Virus record (IMG/VR): IMGVR_UViG_3300046170_000369
Location: 1-62,031 of that record
Reading direction: 5' to 3' (one strand)
Source of the DNA: a virus
DNA length: 62,031 nt
A program made the translations under genes and the position numbers. The notes below the pieces were generated by a model. That model did no database searches and was not told the DNA's origin. It saw only the letters and a list, made by a program, of their open reading frames with translations. Below are positions 34,136 to 44,866 of the stretch, piece by piece (positions within the stretch are counted from its first letter, which is position 1; each line of letters opens with the position of its first letter).

Positions 34136-37100
34136 GTCGTACCAGTTGCACCAGTTGCAGTTGTTTTTGTTGTCGGAGTTTTTCTATTCTTTAAGAAAAT
34201 ATTATCCTCATTAATTGTTGGCAGGGTATAGTCTTCATTAAATAGTACCTGCTCTGGAGTCTGATCTACATTAGCTGGATCAAGTAAATTAAATACACTA
34301 CCTCCTGCAGCTACAGAATATGGATTACCTGCTTCTGCCTTTTTGTTTCCGAAAAAGTCATAACCCTCCTCAGGTTTCTGACGGGTAAACATATTCTTAT
34401 TGATACCCTGACCGCCATAAAGTACAGCTTTTGCAGTATTATTAAAAGCATCGGTACGAGCTTCAGCCATAGGAGAAGTATCCCCAGCAAAGTTGTAGAG
34501 TCTTGCTTGGTTTTCTAATTTTTTATTAACAGCAAGTTCTTCAAGTTTGTCATTCAACTGACGATAATAATCATTCGCCTCATTTAACTGCTTACTTCTA
34601 CCTGCTCGTGATCTTACATCATTTTCAGCCCCGAACTCCCAAGTGTACATATCATCAGCCAACTCATCATAAAGGCTCTGACTGTACTCTTGATATCCGC
34701 CTGGAGGAGCAGCACCTGGAGGTGAATCAATTACATTACCTTTGTAATCTACATACTGAACATTACCATCTTCATCTGTGATTGTATAAATCTGATCAGG
34801 GTCATTATAGAATCCCTTTTCATACAAGGCAGCCATGCCTTCTTCCTGCTTCTTTTCGTAAGCAGTTTGATCAGGTATACCGTCAAGCTTACCTGAAATT
34901 AAATTACCATCTTTATCGTAAGTACCTGTGTCATGCAAAGGCTTGTTGTAATAATCCATCTGCTCTTGGAGAGCACCTTCGTATCCAACACGCCACTCTG
35001 CCTCCATCTCTCTGTAGTCCCAAGGCAGCATCCAAGATGGTGTCCACATCTGCTCAAAGTCATCAGCAGTTCCTTCAATGCCATCTGGCCCCTTGTTATA
35101 AATAAAGTCAGAGAGACTTGGATCATATAAGGCATTAAGTTCGAGAGCACCAGTATTACGATTAACTATATACTTTCTTTGAAGAAAAGGAGCAGCTTGT
35201 TCCTGAATTGTGCCACCAGGATTTAACCAAGGCTTCCCAGCTAATTGACCAGCACCAACAAAGGTGGCTAAATTTTGATTACTTGCAGATGCTTCTGCTG
35301 CTGCGTTTTGTGCTCTCTGATACTCAATGGATATGTTCACCATATCCTCAGCACCATTTAGTTTATTTAGCCAGCGAATAGGATTCCATTCAGGACCAAG
35401 TAATTTATCAATACCTGCCGAAATCATCTTGGTACTCAATCCAGCCTGAGCACCTGGTGCGGTAGCAGCAAGACGAGCTAGATTAGCAGCATCTTCATTA
35501 GCAGCATCAAAAGCAGCTTTACCTGTTAATGGTTCACCCGTGAAAGCTGGATTTATAAGTTTTAGCGAACCATCCTCTAAAGTTTCAAACTCACTATTTT
35601 CAATGTCTAATCTTCTATAAGTCTCGCCCCAACCTGTCTCCTGTTCACCCAATGAGTTTTGCCAATCGGCTATATACTCTTCATAAGAAGGAACATCAGG
35701 TACAGTATCCTGTTGTGATAATCTAGTACCTGCTTCATCATAAACATTATAAAGTCTTTTGCCTGCTGCTACTACCGAGGTGTAGTATACTGGTACGCCT
35801 GCTTGATTTCCTGAATCTGTGTTGTTACCCATGTTATTACCTGTGTCGCTAGCTTGGCTTTCTTTTACAGCTTCCCATTCTGAATAATCCTTAAGGTCAG
35901 GCAACGCCTCATAGATTGATCCATTATTATAGAATTCAGGTATAAAACTATATTCTTTGTTTTCGCCCCCAAATAATGTTCCGTTGATTTTTACCTGATT
36001 TCCATTTTCATCAAAAAGATATGCTTTACCTCTACTAGTTTGCCGAATATAGACAGGCGTATTTGAACCAGTGTCGTCTGTATTGGTGTTATCTGTAGTG
36101 TCTTCTGTTTGACCCTTGTACCAAGTTTCATAATCTGGCAGGGCTGGTTTTTGTCTTACTCTCTTTATGGTGTTTCCATTGGCGTCTTTTATGTAGTATT
36201 TCTTGGAAAACCCACTTCCCTTAGAAGTGTAATAAGTAGGTTCACCCACGGTATTTGTCTCTGTTTCTTGAGGTGTCTGTGTTGTTTCGTCAGGTGTCTG
36301 TGTTGTTATTGGCTGCTGATTAATTACATTTATCTTTTCATCAATTTCAGATACAGAAGAGTCATAAGAATCTTGGTCGATTTTACCAATATCAAGTAAT
36401 CTATCCTTCTGGGACTTTAAATGCTCAAGCATTTCTGTTTGGTCAAAAGTACCTGAGCCATCTGCATCTAATAAATCTTCACTAGCGACCGTACGCCAGT
36501 CTCCTGAGTCGTCCATATATACGCCCAGTCCATCTTCAGTCGAAAACTGCTTGCGGTCACTAGCTAGTAATTTGTCATCCGTGTATACCCAAATTCCGTT
36601 ATCGGTATCAATATCGGAACTGCTTTTACCATCAGCTGCATACCACCTCCATTGCGCACCTGGGCGACCATCATCAACCTCCCTATCCGATTTATAATAC
36701 CAACCTTTATCAAGAACGCTATATGCCCAACCATTAGCGTTGACTCTTTCTAAATCATACTTTCCGTTATCATAAACAACAGGTGTCCAATAATCATGAC
36801 TACCATCTGCACTCTGTTTCAAAAAATTATATGCTCCGTCCGCAGCTAATTTCTTACCCTTGTATGTTACATTACCATCTGTATCTATTTTAACATCAGG
36901 GCGGGCTTTCCTGTAAGAACCTTGATCATTGAGTACATAAACAATACCTCTCTTATCTGTATAATAGCTCTCAGAAATACTTTCTACCCCTCCTGTAAAT
37001 TCTTCTCCTGATACAGGATTAGTAACAATTACATTTTCTAATCCATCTTCTTTAAATCTCTGAAAACCTGCACCTGCATATCCTGTAGCACCCAAAAAAT

Positions 37101-38136
37101 TTACATGTGGAGAGTGAGCTATAGTTTCTAAATTGGATTTTGCTTTAATTAAAACATTCCCATCCTCATCTACCTCATAATTACTCGATGCATCAGGCAT
37201 AACCAGACCATAGACATCTTTATCTATTTTGATATAGCCATTGTAAAAACCTGCTACTGTGTTACCGTCATTATCTTTTACACTACCATCATGAGCTAGT
37301 GTTCCATGCTTTGGTATTTTTACTTTTGTGCCATCAGAGAGCTGTACGGAATCATCGTATATCAATCCTTCATAGAGCCATGTCCCATTTCTTACTACTG
37401 CATCAACTCCAGCATCTCCAACACCACCCGTAGCTGTAAATACCCCATCCTTTACCTCTCCACTAAGAACACTTCCTTCTTTAAGATTAACTCGCTTACC
37501 ATTTATGATGGTATATAACCTATCCTTGCTAGCTTTCATCCGATTCGAATTTTTGCTATCACTGTAGATCTGCCCATCCTTAGGTTGCGCAGCCTCTAAT
37601 TGACTATATCTCCTCTGTTGATTTTCATCCAATTTATAATCATTAATATTTTTGGCTAGTTTAGTGTAATTTAAAGTACCAGACCCCTGTATCCACAAAG
37701 GAGCTAACTCTGACATTGCTACTTGTACAAGTGCTGGTTTTCTAGAGTCCCTATTCCAGTTAAATGCCGCAACAAGATTATCGTTAACTCTCCAGTTTGT
37801 ACCGTAACTAGCGACATCTCCAGATACATTTTTTTTGTAAAACTCTAAGAAATCGGGATGATCGTATACAATCTTTCCATCTATTGTAGGAATTTCCTGG
37901 AAACTATCAAAGTCTAGATCCATGAACAGATTTATGGCTCGTCGTGCTGTAGAGTTTTTAGCGCGACTCCATACCCCCCATGTAGGATTAGATGTTTCGC
38001 CAATCTCATACTGGCTATCCATGTACTGATTCAGATCACCAAAATTTTTAGTGAAATTCTCATCAGACATGTCGTCCCCCATGATTGCGGAGTATTTTAG
38101 TCCCAAACCCCCACCTAACCCTTCTGAAAGAACCAT
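34132..38136 (-). CDS. Large virion protein with EF-hand-like loop and internal repeats (1,334 aa)
   Basis: An intact 1,334-residue frame. Residues about 555-566, DADGSGTFDQTE, fit a canonical EF-hand loop. Near 1013, GPDGIEGTADDF is a second Asp/Gly calcium-type motif. Between about 620 and 870 a module of 70-80 residues repeats three times, each with a YYTS/YIRQ start, a Y-(I/L)-x-D-(A/E)-x-G turn and a LPDYE/VPSYEEY end, separated by Thr/Asn/Asp-rich linkers. The N-terminal half is beta-rich with many YK/DG turns. Probably a large fibre or internal protein; no enzymatic motif seen. ATGA couples it to the next gene. Confidence 0.65.
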   Translation of the reverse strand: MVLSEGLGGGLGLKYSAIMGDDMSDENFTKNFGDLNQYMDSQYEIGETSNPTWGVWSRAKNSTARRAINLFMDLDFDSFQEIPTIDGKIVYDHPDFLEFYKKNVSGDVASYGTNWRVNDNLVAAFNWNRDSRKPALVQVAMSELAPLWIQGSGTLNYTKLAKNINDYKLDENQQRRYSQLEAAQPKDGQIYSDSKNSNRMKASKDRLYTIINGKRVNLKEGSVLSGEVKDGVFTATGGVGDAGVDAVVRNGTWLYEGLIYDDSVQLSDGTKVKIPKHGTLAHDGSVKDNDGNTVAGFYNGYIKIDKDVYGLVMPDASSNYEVDEDGNVLIKAKSNLETIAHSPHVNFLGATGYAGAGFQRFKEDGLENVIVTNPVSGEEFTGGVESISESYYTDKRGIVYVLNDQGSYRKARPDVKIDTDGNVTYKGKKLAADGAYNFLKQSADGSHDYWTPVVYDNGKYDLERVNANGWAYSVLDKGWYYKSDREVDDGRPGAQWRWYAADGKSSSDIDTDNGIWVYTDDKLLASDRKQFSTEDGLGVYMDDSGDWRTVASEDLLDADGSGTFDQTEMLEHLKSQKDRLLDIGKIDQDSYDSSVSEIDEKINVINQQPITTQTPDETTQTPQETETNTVGEPTYYTSKGSGFSKKYYIKDANGNTIKRVRQKPALPDYETWYKGQTEDTTDNTNTDDTGSNTPVYIRQTSRGKAYLFDENGNQVKINGTLFGGENKEYSFIPEFYNNGSIYEALPDLKDYSEWEAVKESQASDTGNNMGNNTDSGNQAGVPVYYTSVVAAGKRLYNVYDEAGTRLSQQDTVPDVPSYEEYIADWQNSLGEQETGWGETYRRLDIENSEFETLEDGSLKLINPAFTGEPLTGKAAFDAANEDAANLARLAATAPGAQAGLSTKMISAGIDKLLGPEWNPIRWLNKLNGAEDMVNISIEYQRAQNAAAEASASNQNLATFVGAGQLAGKPWLNPGGTIQEQAAPFLQRKYIVNRNTGALELNALYDPSLSDFIYNKGPDGIEGTADDFEQMWTPSWMLPWDYREMEAEWRVGYEGALQEQMDYYNKPLHDTGTYDKDGNLISGKLDGIPDQTAYEKKQEEGMAALYEKGFYNDPDQIYTITDEDGNVQYVDYKGNVIDSPPGAAPPGGYQEYSQSLYDELADDMYTWEFGAENDVRSRAGRSKQLNEANDYYRQLNDKLEELAVNKKLENQARLYNFAGDTSPMAEARTDAFNNTAKAVLYGGQGINKNMFTRQKPEEGYDFFGNKKAEAGNPYSVAAGGSVFNLLDPANVDQTPEQVLFNEDYTLPTINEDNIFLKNRKTPTTKTTATGATGTT

Positions 38137-38137
38137 C

Positions 38138-41100
38138 TTACCCGTTGTTGGTTACATCGTCATCTAAGAGTAGTGAACCGTCTTCATTCTTTCCTAAGAC
38201 CTCGTAGTCCTTATCACCTATCCTGATATACTCCTTACCGTCCTCTGCACGGATTTCCTTGATTTCATCAAGAGGTGACTCCGATAAACTTACCTGCCCT
38301 ACAGATACTTGTCCCAAACTTACCTGCCCCAAGGATACTTGTGCTACCTCTTGTGGCTCAGGTTGTGGCTCCTCGACTGCTTGAGGCTCAGGTGCTTCCT
38401 CAGCTACTGGTTCTTCTAAAACCTCTTCTACGACAGGTTCTTCTGCCTTATCAGGTTCGGGGCTGCCGCCTTCTAGTGTTACTATTCTAGACTTTAAGTC
38501 TTCGATTATGGTTTGTTGTTCTTGGATGGCCTTTACTAAAGTAAGAGTAATCTTTGATTCACTTGGAATCGTTTTTAAATCTTCCTCTCCTTCGGAAACG
38601 CAATGTTCCCAGCCTTCCATTTTTTGCCTAGATACTAACTCTGGATAAACTTCTTCAAGCTCGTCAGCAATCAAACCTAGATCAGTAGGAGGCATATCTT
38701 TTTCAGTATTCCAATCCCATTTTCTAAGCTTTAAAGATTTTATTTTTTCGATACCATTGATGTCACAATCTTCGATATTCTTCTTCATACGAATATCGGA
38801 ACTACTAAAGAACTCTGGAGTTGATGGGTTAGCGCTACAGCGTATACCTCCCGTTGCAGTTCCATCTCCATCGTGAAAACCTATATATACACACTGCCCA
38901 GCTCCGTTCGGCACCGTTCTACCAGCGGCTATATGCAATCCTCTATCTTCTTGACCTCCTCCGCCTGCTCCAATCTTCATGGCGTAACCGCTTAGAGCAT
39001 TATCTGTAACAACAGTTAATTTACAATCTGGAGTCGTAAGACCAATACCGACGTTGCCTGCCTGAGTGATAATCATTCTTGCCTGATTAGCATTATCGTC
39101 AGCAAAGAAACCTAATTTTCCACCACCTCCAGCATTCCAATTATCCGCAGTTGTATGAATACCCCAAGTTCCTCCGTTAGTAGAAATATTTGACAATTTA
39201 AGTTGTCCTGAAGCTGATGTAGAACCATTCCCGTGCGCATCAATTATATGTAATTGCGCACTAGGACTCGTAGTACCAATACCTACTCGACCGTCGGAGT
39301 CGATGACTAAATCGTTAGATCCAGAACTACCATTACCAAGTCGCAGTTGTCCATTATTAGCATCAATAGTTCCGCTTCCTTCATTATTTGCAAGAGTAAC
39401 TCTAGCAGGGTGGCCAGCAGCACCATTTGTAATAGAAATTCCAAGATTATTTATATCTCCCGTTATATCTAATTTATCACTAGGACTCGTAGTACCAATA
39501 CCTACTTTGCCGTCAGCATTGATCATCATCTTGGTACTTAGAGTGTCATCAGGATTGTTTTCATTCGTCTCTAGATCGAAATTCATCACAGGATGTGTGT
39601 TCCCACGATCTGGTGCACCTGAGTAGTTGGAGTTTACTCTGATTCTAGCTGAATATGCTCTTGATCCTACATCAGTGTCCCATCCGCTTGCCTGAAATAA
39701 AATTGCTGGCGGGTCATTACTTTGATTTGCTGCGGCGGAATCAGGATTTATCAACCTCAACCCAGTTGTATTATTTGTTGAAATATCAAGTTTTGCACTA
39801 GGATTCGTAGTACCAATTCCGACATGGCCTCCGTTAAATAAAGCAGCGTATTGACCTCCAGCATTAGTGTCCAAGTTTACATCGAGTCCAATGATAGTGT
39901 CATTAAGGTGATTATTTCCATTAGTAGAGAAATCTCCAGAGTAACTTAGCTCATGCAACTTGTGTGTCATGAATTGCCCTGAACCTTCTGGGTGTGAACT
40001 TGACCTTGTGTATGCAGTTTTCTGCAATGTAAAACTACCATCTACATTGGTACTACCCATATCTTTAAGAACATGAAGATTAGCACTAGGACTCGTAGTA
40101 CCAATACCTACGTTGCCGTCGGAGTCGATGCGCATCTTCTCATCTCCTTTGATGTTTAGGCGGATGTCTGCACCTGATCCTCCTGAACTGTCTTCATCTG
40201 CACCTATATACAGGCCATCACCATTAGGGCGAATCATGTGATAATAACTCTGTGAATCAACCGATAACCGCAAGCCATCTAATCCTGTTGTGGAAAGATG
40301 AAGCTTAGAATCAGGACTCGTAGTACCAATACCGACATTGCCGTTGTAATATGCACCGCTGGTATTCTCTGCCCAGATTCCTCCGCCACCTAATTGATCA
40401 ACGGTAGCTAGATCAGCACCATTTAATTTAGCTGTTCCCTGTATATCTAAGGTAGCATTCGGACTCGTAGTACCAATACCTACATTGCCGTTTGCAGCGA
40501 TTCTCATTTTTTCGCTTGCTGTATAACCACTGCCATTTTCAGTGCCGAAGGATATGTATGCTTTTCTATTTCCCTCTATAGTATAAGCACCCTCTTTTCC
40601 TACGCCGATATATGCACTTGGACTACTAAAAGCATTTGAAGTTGTATCATCTCCGAATCGCCATTTTATTCTTTGCTCTATTCCTGTAGTTTGATTTGAA
40701 TGTTCCCATTTAAATGTTAAGGCATCTACATTAGTAGTACTACTACCATTCAATATTTCCAACTTAGCTTCAGGACTCGTAGTACCAATGCCCACGTTGC
40801 CGCCAGTTCTTTGAAGTAATAGGTCATCTCCTTTGTTACTAATTCTTACTCCATCATCAGTTGTGGTATCATCTGACATTTTAATATCCACATACGGATC
40901 AGTTGAAACCAGCCGTAAACTAGCATCATTTGTGCCTGAATTTATTTCCAACTTCGCACTAGGATTCGTAGTACCAATACCTACATTGCCGCCCAATGCA
41001 TTTAAGTAAGAATCACTATTGTCTCTAAGCAAGGTGTGATTTTGCCCAGTTGCGTCCGCTAGTTTAAAATATGCAGTACCGTCAGTTAAATGACCAATAT

Positions 41101-42268
41101 GAGCAGTTTGGTTACCAAGACTATTCTCAACAATAAGACCTTCTTGACCCAAGCTTGAAGCCTTGATGTGTAATGCTGCACTAGGATTCGTAGTACCAAT
41201 ACCTACGTTGCCGTTGTGTTTTAAATATAATGATTCATTAAGTTTTAAATCTGTATTAGTGCCGTTATTTATTGCTTCTATATAAGAAGATTGAGTAGAC
41301 GATCCTTGTGGAGACATTCGTAATTTAACATTACCGGATGTATTACCTTGCAAATTAATAAAAACTCCACCTCCAGATTGCGTAACGTCCAATTTACCAA
41401 CAGGACTCGTAGTACCAATACCGACTCGGTCTAAATCATCTTTATAAATAAAATTGCTACCTATCTTAACATCACCATTCTCATAAGCAGTGATGATTGA
41501 ATTAGTGTGAGTCTTATCTACTACCCAAAAAGCCATTGCATTCTCAGCATCATCATTTGCTTTAACATGCAGTGTAGCACTAGGAGTCACAGTACCAATA
41601 CCTACGTTGCCGTTGGTGTCGATGGTCATCCTCGTTGTGTTTACAGTACCATTTTCAAAATGAAGATTTTCTGAATCGTCAGTTCTTATTCTCGCAAGAT
41701 TACCATCAGTGTTCTTGAATATCATATTTGGGCCGATGGTAGTTGAATTTGCTTCCAAAACAATTTGATCAACTACTGTCGATAATATATGTAGAGGTTT
41801 TGTAGGATTCGTAGTACCAATACCTACTCGGCCAGAGCTATCTATACGCATACGCTCTGATCCACCCGCGTACTGCACAAGATCATTAGCATCAGAGCCA
41901 ATCCGAACCTGTAGATCGTTGGTGGTTGTGTCAGCGTCTTTAAATACAATCATTGATCCGCTTGTAGACGCTGTTTCAAACTTACCCGCCAATACAGAAC
42001 CAGAGCCACCCGATACATGAAGCAATCTGTCTGGAGTCGCAGTACCAATACCTACATTGCCACTACCATCTACTGAGATGGCTGCACTCGATCCTCCAAT
42101 AGTATCAACTAGTGCATTAACCTTGTTCATAAGGTTCGCAAAGTTGTCATCTAAGTCTTCGTGAGTTAAAGGAGATGTCTCTAATGAGCGTATCTTAATC
42201 AAGTCAATATCGTCTGCGGAAACTTGATATGGTGTGGAATAAGGTATGGTCAGGTTCGTAATGCTCAT
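38138..42268 (-). CDS. Tail fibre with GNVGIGTT repeats and peptidase S74-type chaperone (1,376 aa)
   Basis: Fourteen copies of the VGIGTT-type motif, usually followed by (N/S)PSAKLxI, are spread over about residues 70-1070, the pattern of receptor-binding fibres. Residues about 1155-1265 contain SDIRMKKNIEDCD, KLRKWDWN and GLIADELEEVYPELV, the intramolecular chaperone domain that cleaves itself after trimerisation. Unusually, some 100 residues follow it, Pro/Glu-rich with QVSLGQVSLGQVSVGQVSL repeats. The N-terminus should attach to the particle. It probably binds the host surface. Confidence 0.85.
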   Translation of the reverse strand: MSITNLTIPYSTPYQVSADDIDLIKIRSLETSPLTHEDLDDNFANLMNKVNALVDTIGGSSAAISVDGSGNVGIGTATPDRLLHVSGGSGSVLAGKFETASTSGSMIVFKDADTTTNDLQVRIGSDANDLVQYAGGSERMRIDSSGRVGIGTTNPTKPLHILSTVVDQIVLEANSTTIGPNMIFKNTDGNLARIRTDDSENLHFENGTVNTTRMTIDTNGNVGIGTVTPSATLHVKANDDAENAMAFWVVDKTHTNSIITAYENGDVKIGSNFIYKDDLDRVGIGTTSPVGKLDVTQSGGGVFINLQGNTSGNVKLRMSPQGSSTQSSYIEAINNGTNTDLKLNESLYLKHNGNVGIGTTNPSAALHIKASSLGQEGLIVENSLGNQTAHIGHLTDGTAYFKLADATGQNHTLLRDNSDSYLNALGGNVGIGTTNPSAKLEINSGTNDASLRLVSTDPYVDIKMSDDTTTDDGVRISNKGDDLLLQRTGGNVGIGTTSPEAKLEILNGSSTTNVDALTFKWEHSNQTTGIEQRIKWRFGDDTTSNAFSSPSAYIGVGKEGAYTIEGNRKAYISFGTENGSGYTASEKMRIAANGNVGIGTTSPNATLDIQGTAKLNGADLATVDQLGGGGIWAENTSGAYYNGNVGIGTTSPDSKLHLSTTGLDGLRLSVDSQSYYHMIRPNGDGLYIGADEDSSGGSGADIRLNIKGDEKMRIDSDGNVGIGTTSPSANLHVLKDMGSTNVDGSFTLQKTAYTRSSSHPEGSGQFMTHKLHELSYSGDFSTNGNNHLNDTIIGLDVNLDTNAGGQYAALFNGGHVGIGTTNPSAKLDISTNNTTGLRLINPDSAAANQSNDPPAILFQASGWDTDVGSRAYSARIRVNSNYSGAPDRGNTHPVMNFDLETNENNPDDTLSTKMMINADGKVGIGTTSPSDKLDITGDINNLGISITNGAAGHPARVTLANNEGSGTIDANNGQLRLGNGSSGSNDLVIDSDGRVGIGTTSPSAQLHIIDAHGNGSTSASGQLKLSNISTNGGTWGIHTTADNWNAGGGGKLGFFADDNANQARMIITQAGNVGIGLTTPDCKLTVVTDNALSGYAMKIGAGGGGQEDRGLHIAAGRTVPNGAGQCVYIGFHDGDGTATGGIRCSANPSTPEFFSSSDIRMKKNIEDCDINGIEKIKSLKLRKWDWNTEKDMPPTDLGLIADELEEVYPELVSRQKMEGWEHCVSEGEEDLKTIPSESKITLTLVKAIQEQQTIIEDLKSRIVTLEGGSPEPDKAEEPVVEEVLEEPVAEEAPEPQAVEEPQPEPQEVAQVSLGQVSLGQVSVGQVSLSESPLDEIKEIRAEDGKEYIRIGDKDYEVLGKNEDGSLLLDDDVTNNG
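38840..42060 (-). repeat. Dispersed direct repeats within the tail-fibre gene
   Basis: Around each GNVGIGTT motif the DNA itself is conserved: on the + strand the words ACTCGTAGTACCAATACC or ATTCGTAGTACCAATACC recur at irregular intervals, with different sequence between. Such repeats allow expansion, deletion or shuffling by recombination. Confidence 0.75.
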
Positions 42269-42281
42269 GATATCTAATTTA

Positions 42282-42291
42282 TTAGGTTACA
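42282..42291 (-). promoter_or_regulatory. TGTAACCTAA leader motif before the fibre gene
   Basis: On the - strand TGTAACCTAATAAAT and TAGA stand 14-23 bases upstream of the fibre ATG, nearly identical to the leader before the gene at 17667. No typical Shine-Dalgarno is present. Confidence 0.35.
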
Positions 42292-42313
42292 GCAATTTCG
42301 TCAAGTTCTGAGG

Positions 42314-44561
42314 TTATAATAAAGCTGGTATAAGTTTAGTGTTTTTGGATACGCCATCTAACTTGGTATTGTTGTTCATGGCAGTGTCGATTTGGGGTGA
42401 AATATATTGTACTAGTTCTCCAGTGTCTTGCACCATTGGCTGATCGCCACTTTGCGCAAATAAAACACTAGTGCCATCATCTCTAAAGATTCTTGCTCCT
42501 GTAATGACAAGAGGAATACTTCCTGTATTCTGTAATTTTATGTCAGCATTATCAGTATTGATTCGGTAGTTCATGGCATCAATGGCAGTGATTGCATTGA
42601 ACCATTTTTCAATACCTGTGGTAGTAGTAGACTGGTAGACCGCAAACGCATACAACTCTCTGGAATCTGCGAATCCATCACCATCAGAAATATCTATCTG
42701 AACATTAGGATAGTCTGCACTGAGAGTAGTAATAGTGCTTCCATCGATTCCATTGTCATTGTAAACAGTGTCTGCTTGTTGGTCTGCCTTAAAACTGATA
42801 CCCACGCTGGTTGCGATACCGAATGCTTCGTAAGGAAGGAATGCAGATGTCCCTGCTTGGCAAGTGATACGCAGACGGATGTTATCGCCAACACTCACTT
42901 CCTGTCCTGTGTAAGTGCCAGAGGATGCCACCTTATTCCCTGCCGTTCCTGCAACTACAAGATTTTCCACCTCTAGGTTTTTGGTCATGTTGTAAAGTTG
43001 CAGAGTTGCAGATGCTTCTACATTAGTGACCTCCCAAGGAAGAACAGCAGTGTCCTTAAATGTTCCTATTACTTCTGCGTTATTTAAAAGTGTGGCAGAA
43101 CCACTTGTAAGAATATTGCCAGTAAAAGTAGTGGCTTTAATTGTTAGAGTATTACCGCTAATCGCAAATGTAGAAGCTGCACTTGCGTCCACCACCACAT
43201 CATAAGAGCCTGCGTCAATGGTGTCCCCATCTCTTGACACTAATGGTGATGCTTCTCCTGCATAATTATCAACAAGGTAAGATTTTGCTATGTCGTAGAA
43301 TTTCTGCGGAGTGTCTATTAAAGTATACCCATCTACAGTAGCCTTAGATGCTTCAGATACTACCTGATCTGGAGTCATTTTAATTGTGCTTTGCAAAGTA
43401 TCGAGTCCAACTAAACCTTCGGCAAAATCAGTAATAGTTTGGTTGTATGCAATTATAGAAAATGGAACCTCTGAATTGGAGTTGGTACGAGAATCAGTAG
43501 TAATGGTTTTATTGATGTAATTAATTACCTCGACCAAAACATCTTCGTCCAAATTGCCAGTCTGGTTGACTCCACTGTAGATCTTATCAGATCTATCATC
43601 TTGGCTTTTTGGCCCTAATGCTCTGTTGCCACTATCTAAATCTTTAGCGTAATAGGAATAGGTTAATTCGTTACCATCTAAATCTTCGACTACTAAACTT
43701 ATAGGTCTGACGCATTTGAGATACATGAAATTATTTCTGCCGGCATCAAGTGCGACTCGCAATCTATCAGAAAACCCTTTGATGGTAATTGTCTCTCCAC
43801 TTGATTGAGTTCTAGTAACATTAATTATGTCGAAGTCATGTAAGTTTGGGCCTGTGTCGAAGTTCTCAAAAGTCAGTGGTGGGAATGGTGAATTATAACT
43901 CTGGAATCCTCCTTTTTTAAATTTAAAGATTCCGACATTCCATCCGCTTTTTGTGAAGACCCTAGACTCCAAAGTCTCTCCATCGAAAGTTAAATTGTAA
44001 ATATTTATTTTTGCGTCACTTGTCGAGTTAGTGGACTCAATCCTGAACTGAGATGTGTTCGTGTTTGATGATCCCTGCTTTGCAAGGTTGTAGAAAATCC
44101 CACTATTGACTGTGACTGTTGCCCCATTTGCAGTACGCAAAGTTGCAGTAGTACGAATTATTCCACCATTCCATAAGAATGTAGAATTGCTACCAAACGA
44201 AATCCCAAAGGTATTATACATTTGCCCAGTCAAATTCTCATTGGGTAGATCAATTCCTACTCCGACAGAGTATTTATTTTTTCCATTTGCTGTAGTTTTG
44301 ACACCTAAGTTCAATGTGCCTGTCACTGTAAGTGGGTGTCCACTACCTGCGTTGATCGCTTGCTTCATCACTTGCAAGGTCTCATATGCAGGATCAATAC
44401 TAAGTGTTCCTTGAATCTCTAAAAAATGAGTTGAGGCAATAGTATAAGTAGTGTGATTTCCGCGAACTGTAGTAGTCACTCCTGTCACTCCATCCAATTC
44501 CACTAAGGTCAGTGTCAGTCCCTGTTTGCGTAATCTTGTTACTTGCTTCAGAAAAACTCAT
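42314..44561 (-). CDS. Beta-rich tail fibre or spike protein, start frame-broken (about 748 aa)
   Basis: The ATG at 44561 overlaps the previous stop (ATGA) and reads MSFSEASNKITQTGTDTDLSG, a fibre-like start. The body continues in the +1 frame (LDGVTGVTTTVRGNHTTYTI) after loss of one A at 44498-44499. In that frame alone only a GTG near 44503 is available. The body is rich in Thr, Asn, Ser and Gly strands, with INIYNLTFDG and similar repeats suggesting a beta-helix. Probably an adhesin between two other fibre genes. Confidence 0.65.
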
Positions 44562-44866
44562 GCGTAGTCCTTAGTAATCGACTCTAAGTTTCCATCAGAG
44601 TCATAGGCTAATGTCTGTGTCAGCTCAGTTACACTAGACCCATCTGCTACTACTATCTGCGTCAATAACCCGTTAGTGTAGGTAAACGCTTTGGTCTGCA
44701 AAAGGTTGGACTTACTAGATGTAGACCAAGTCGTAATCTGACTCACGACTCCATTGGTGTAAGTAGTCTCCGAGTAGCTATCTTCTGACTCTAAAGCAGA
44801 AATGCGGGAAGATAGGGAGTCAACTTCCGTCCCTACCTTCCCGCCAATTTGCTCAAATATTGTCAC
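44558..44866 (-). CDS. Small fibre-associated protein (102 aa)
   Basis: Short coiled-coil-like start (VGTEVDSLSSRISALESE), then two similar strands ending TYTNGVVSQI and TYTNGLLTQI, an internal duplication of about 25 residues. The beginning MTIFEQIGGKVGTE resembles MSSIFQLIGAKTKTE of the next gene upstream, a likely shared particle-attachment segment. It overlaps both neighbours by one to four bases. Confidence 0.65.
   Translation of the reverse strand: MTIFEQIGGKVGTEVDSLSSRISALESEDSYSETTYTNGVVSQITTWSTSSKSNLLQTKAFTYTNGLLTQIVVADGSSVTELTQTLAYDSDGNLESITKDYA

Noticed and set aside
38840-42060. CRISPR-like array
   Set aside because: The repeats are in-frame coding repeats of a fibre protein with irregular spacing, not palindromic repeats with uniform spacers.
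38138-42268. Diversity-generating retroelement target
   Set aside because: No reverse transcriptase gene or template repeat was seen in the window; repeat differences do not cluster at adenines by eye.
42314-44503. GTG start near 44503 as the true beginning of the fibre gene
   Set aside because: An ATG coupled to the previous stop at 44561 gives a fibre-like N-terminus in the adjacent frame that joins with one base removed.
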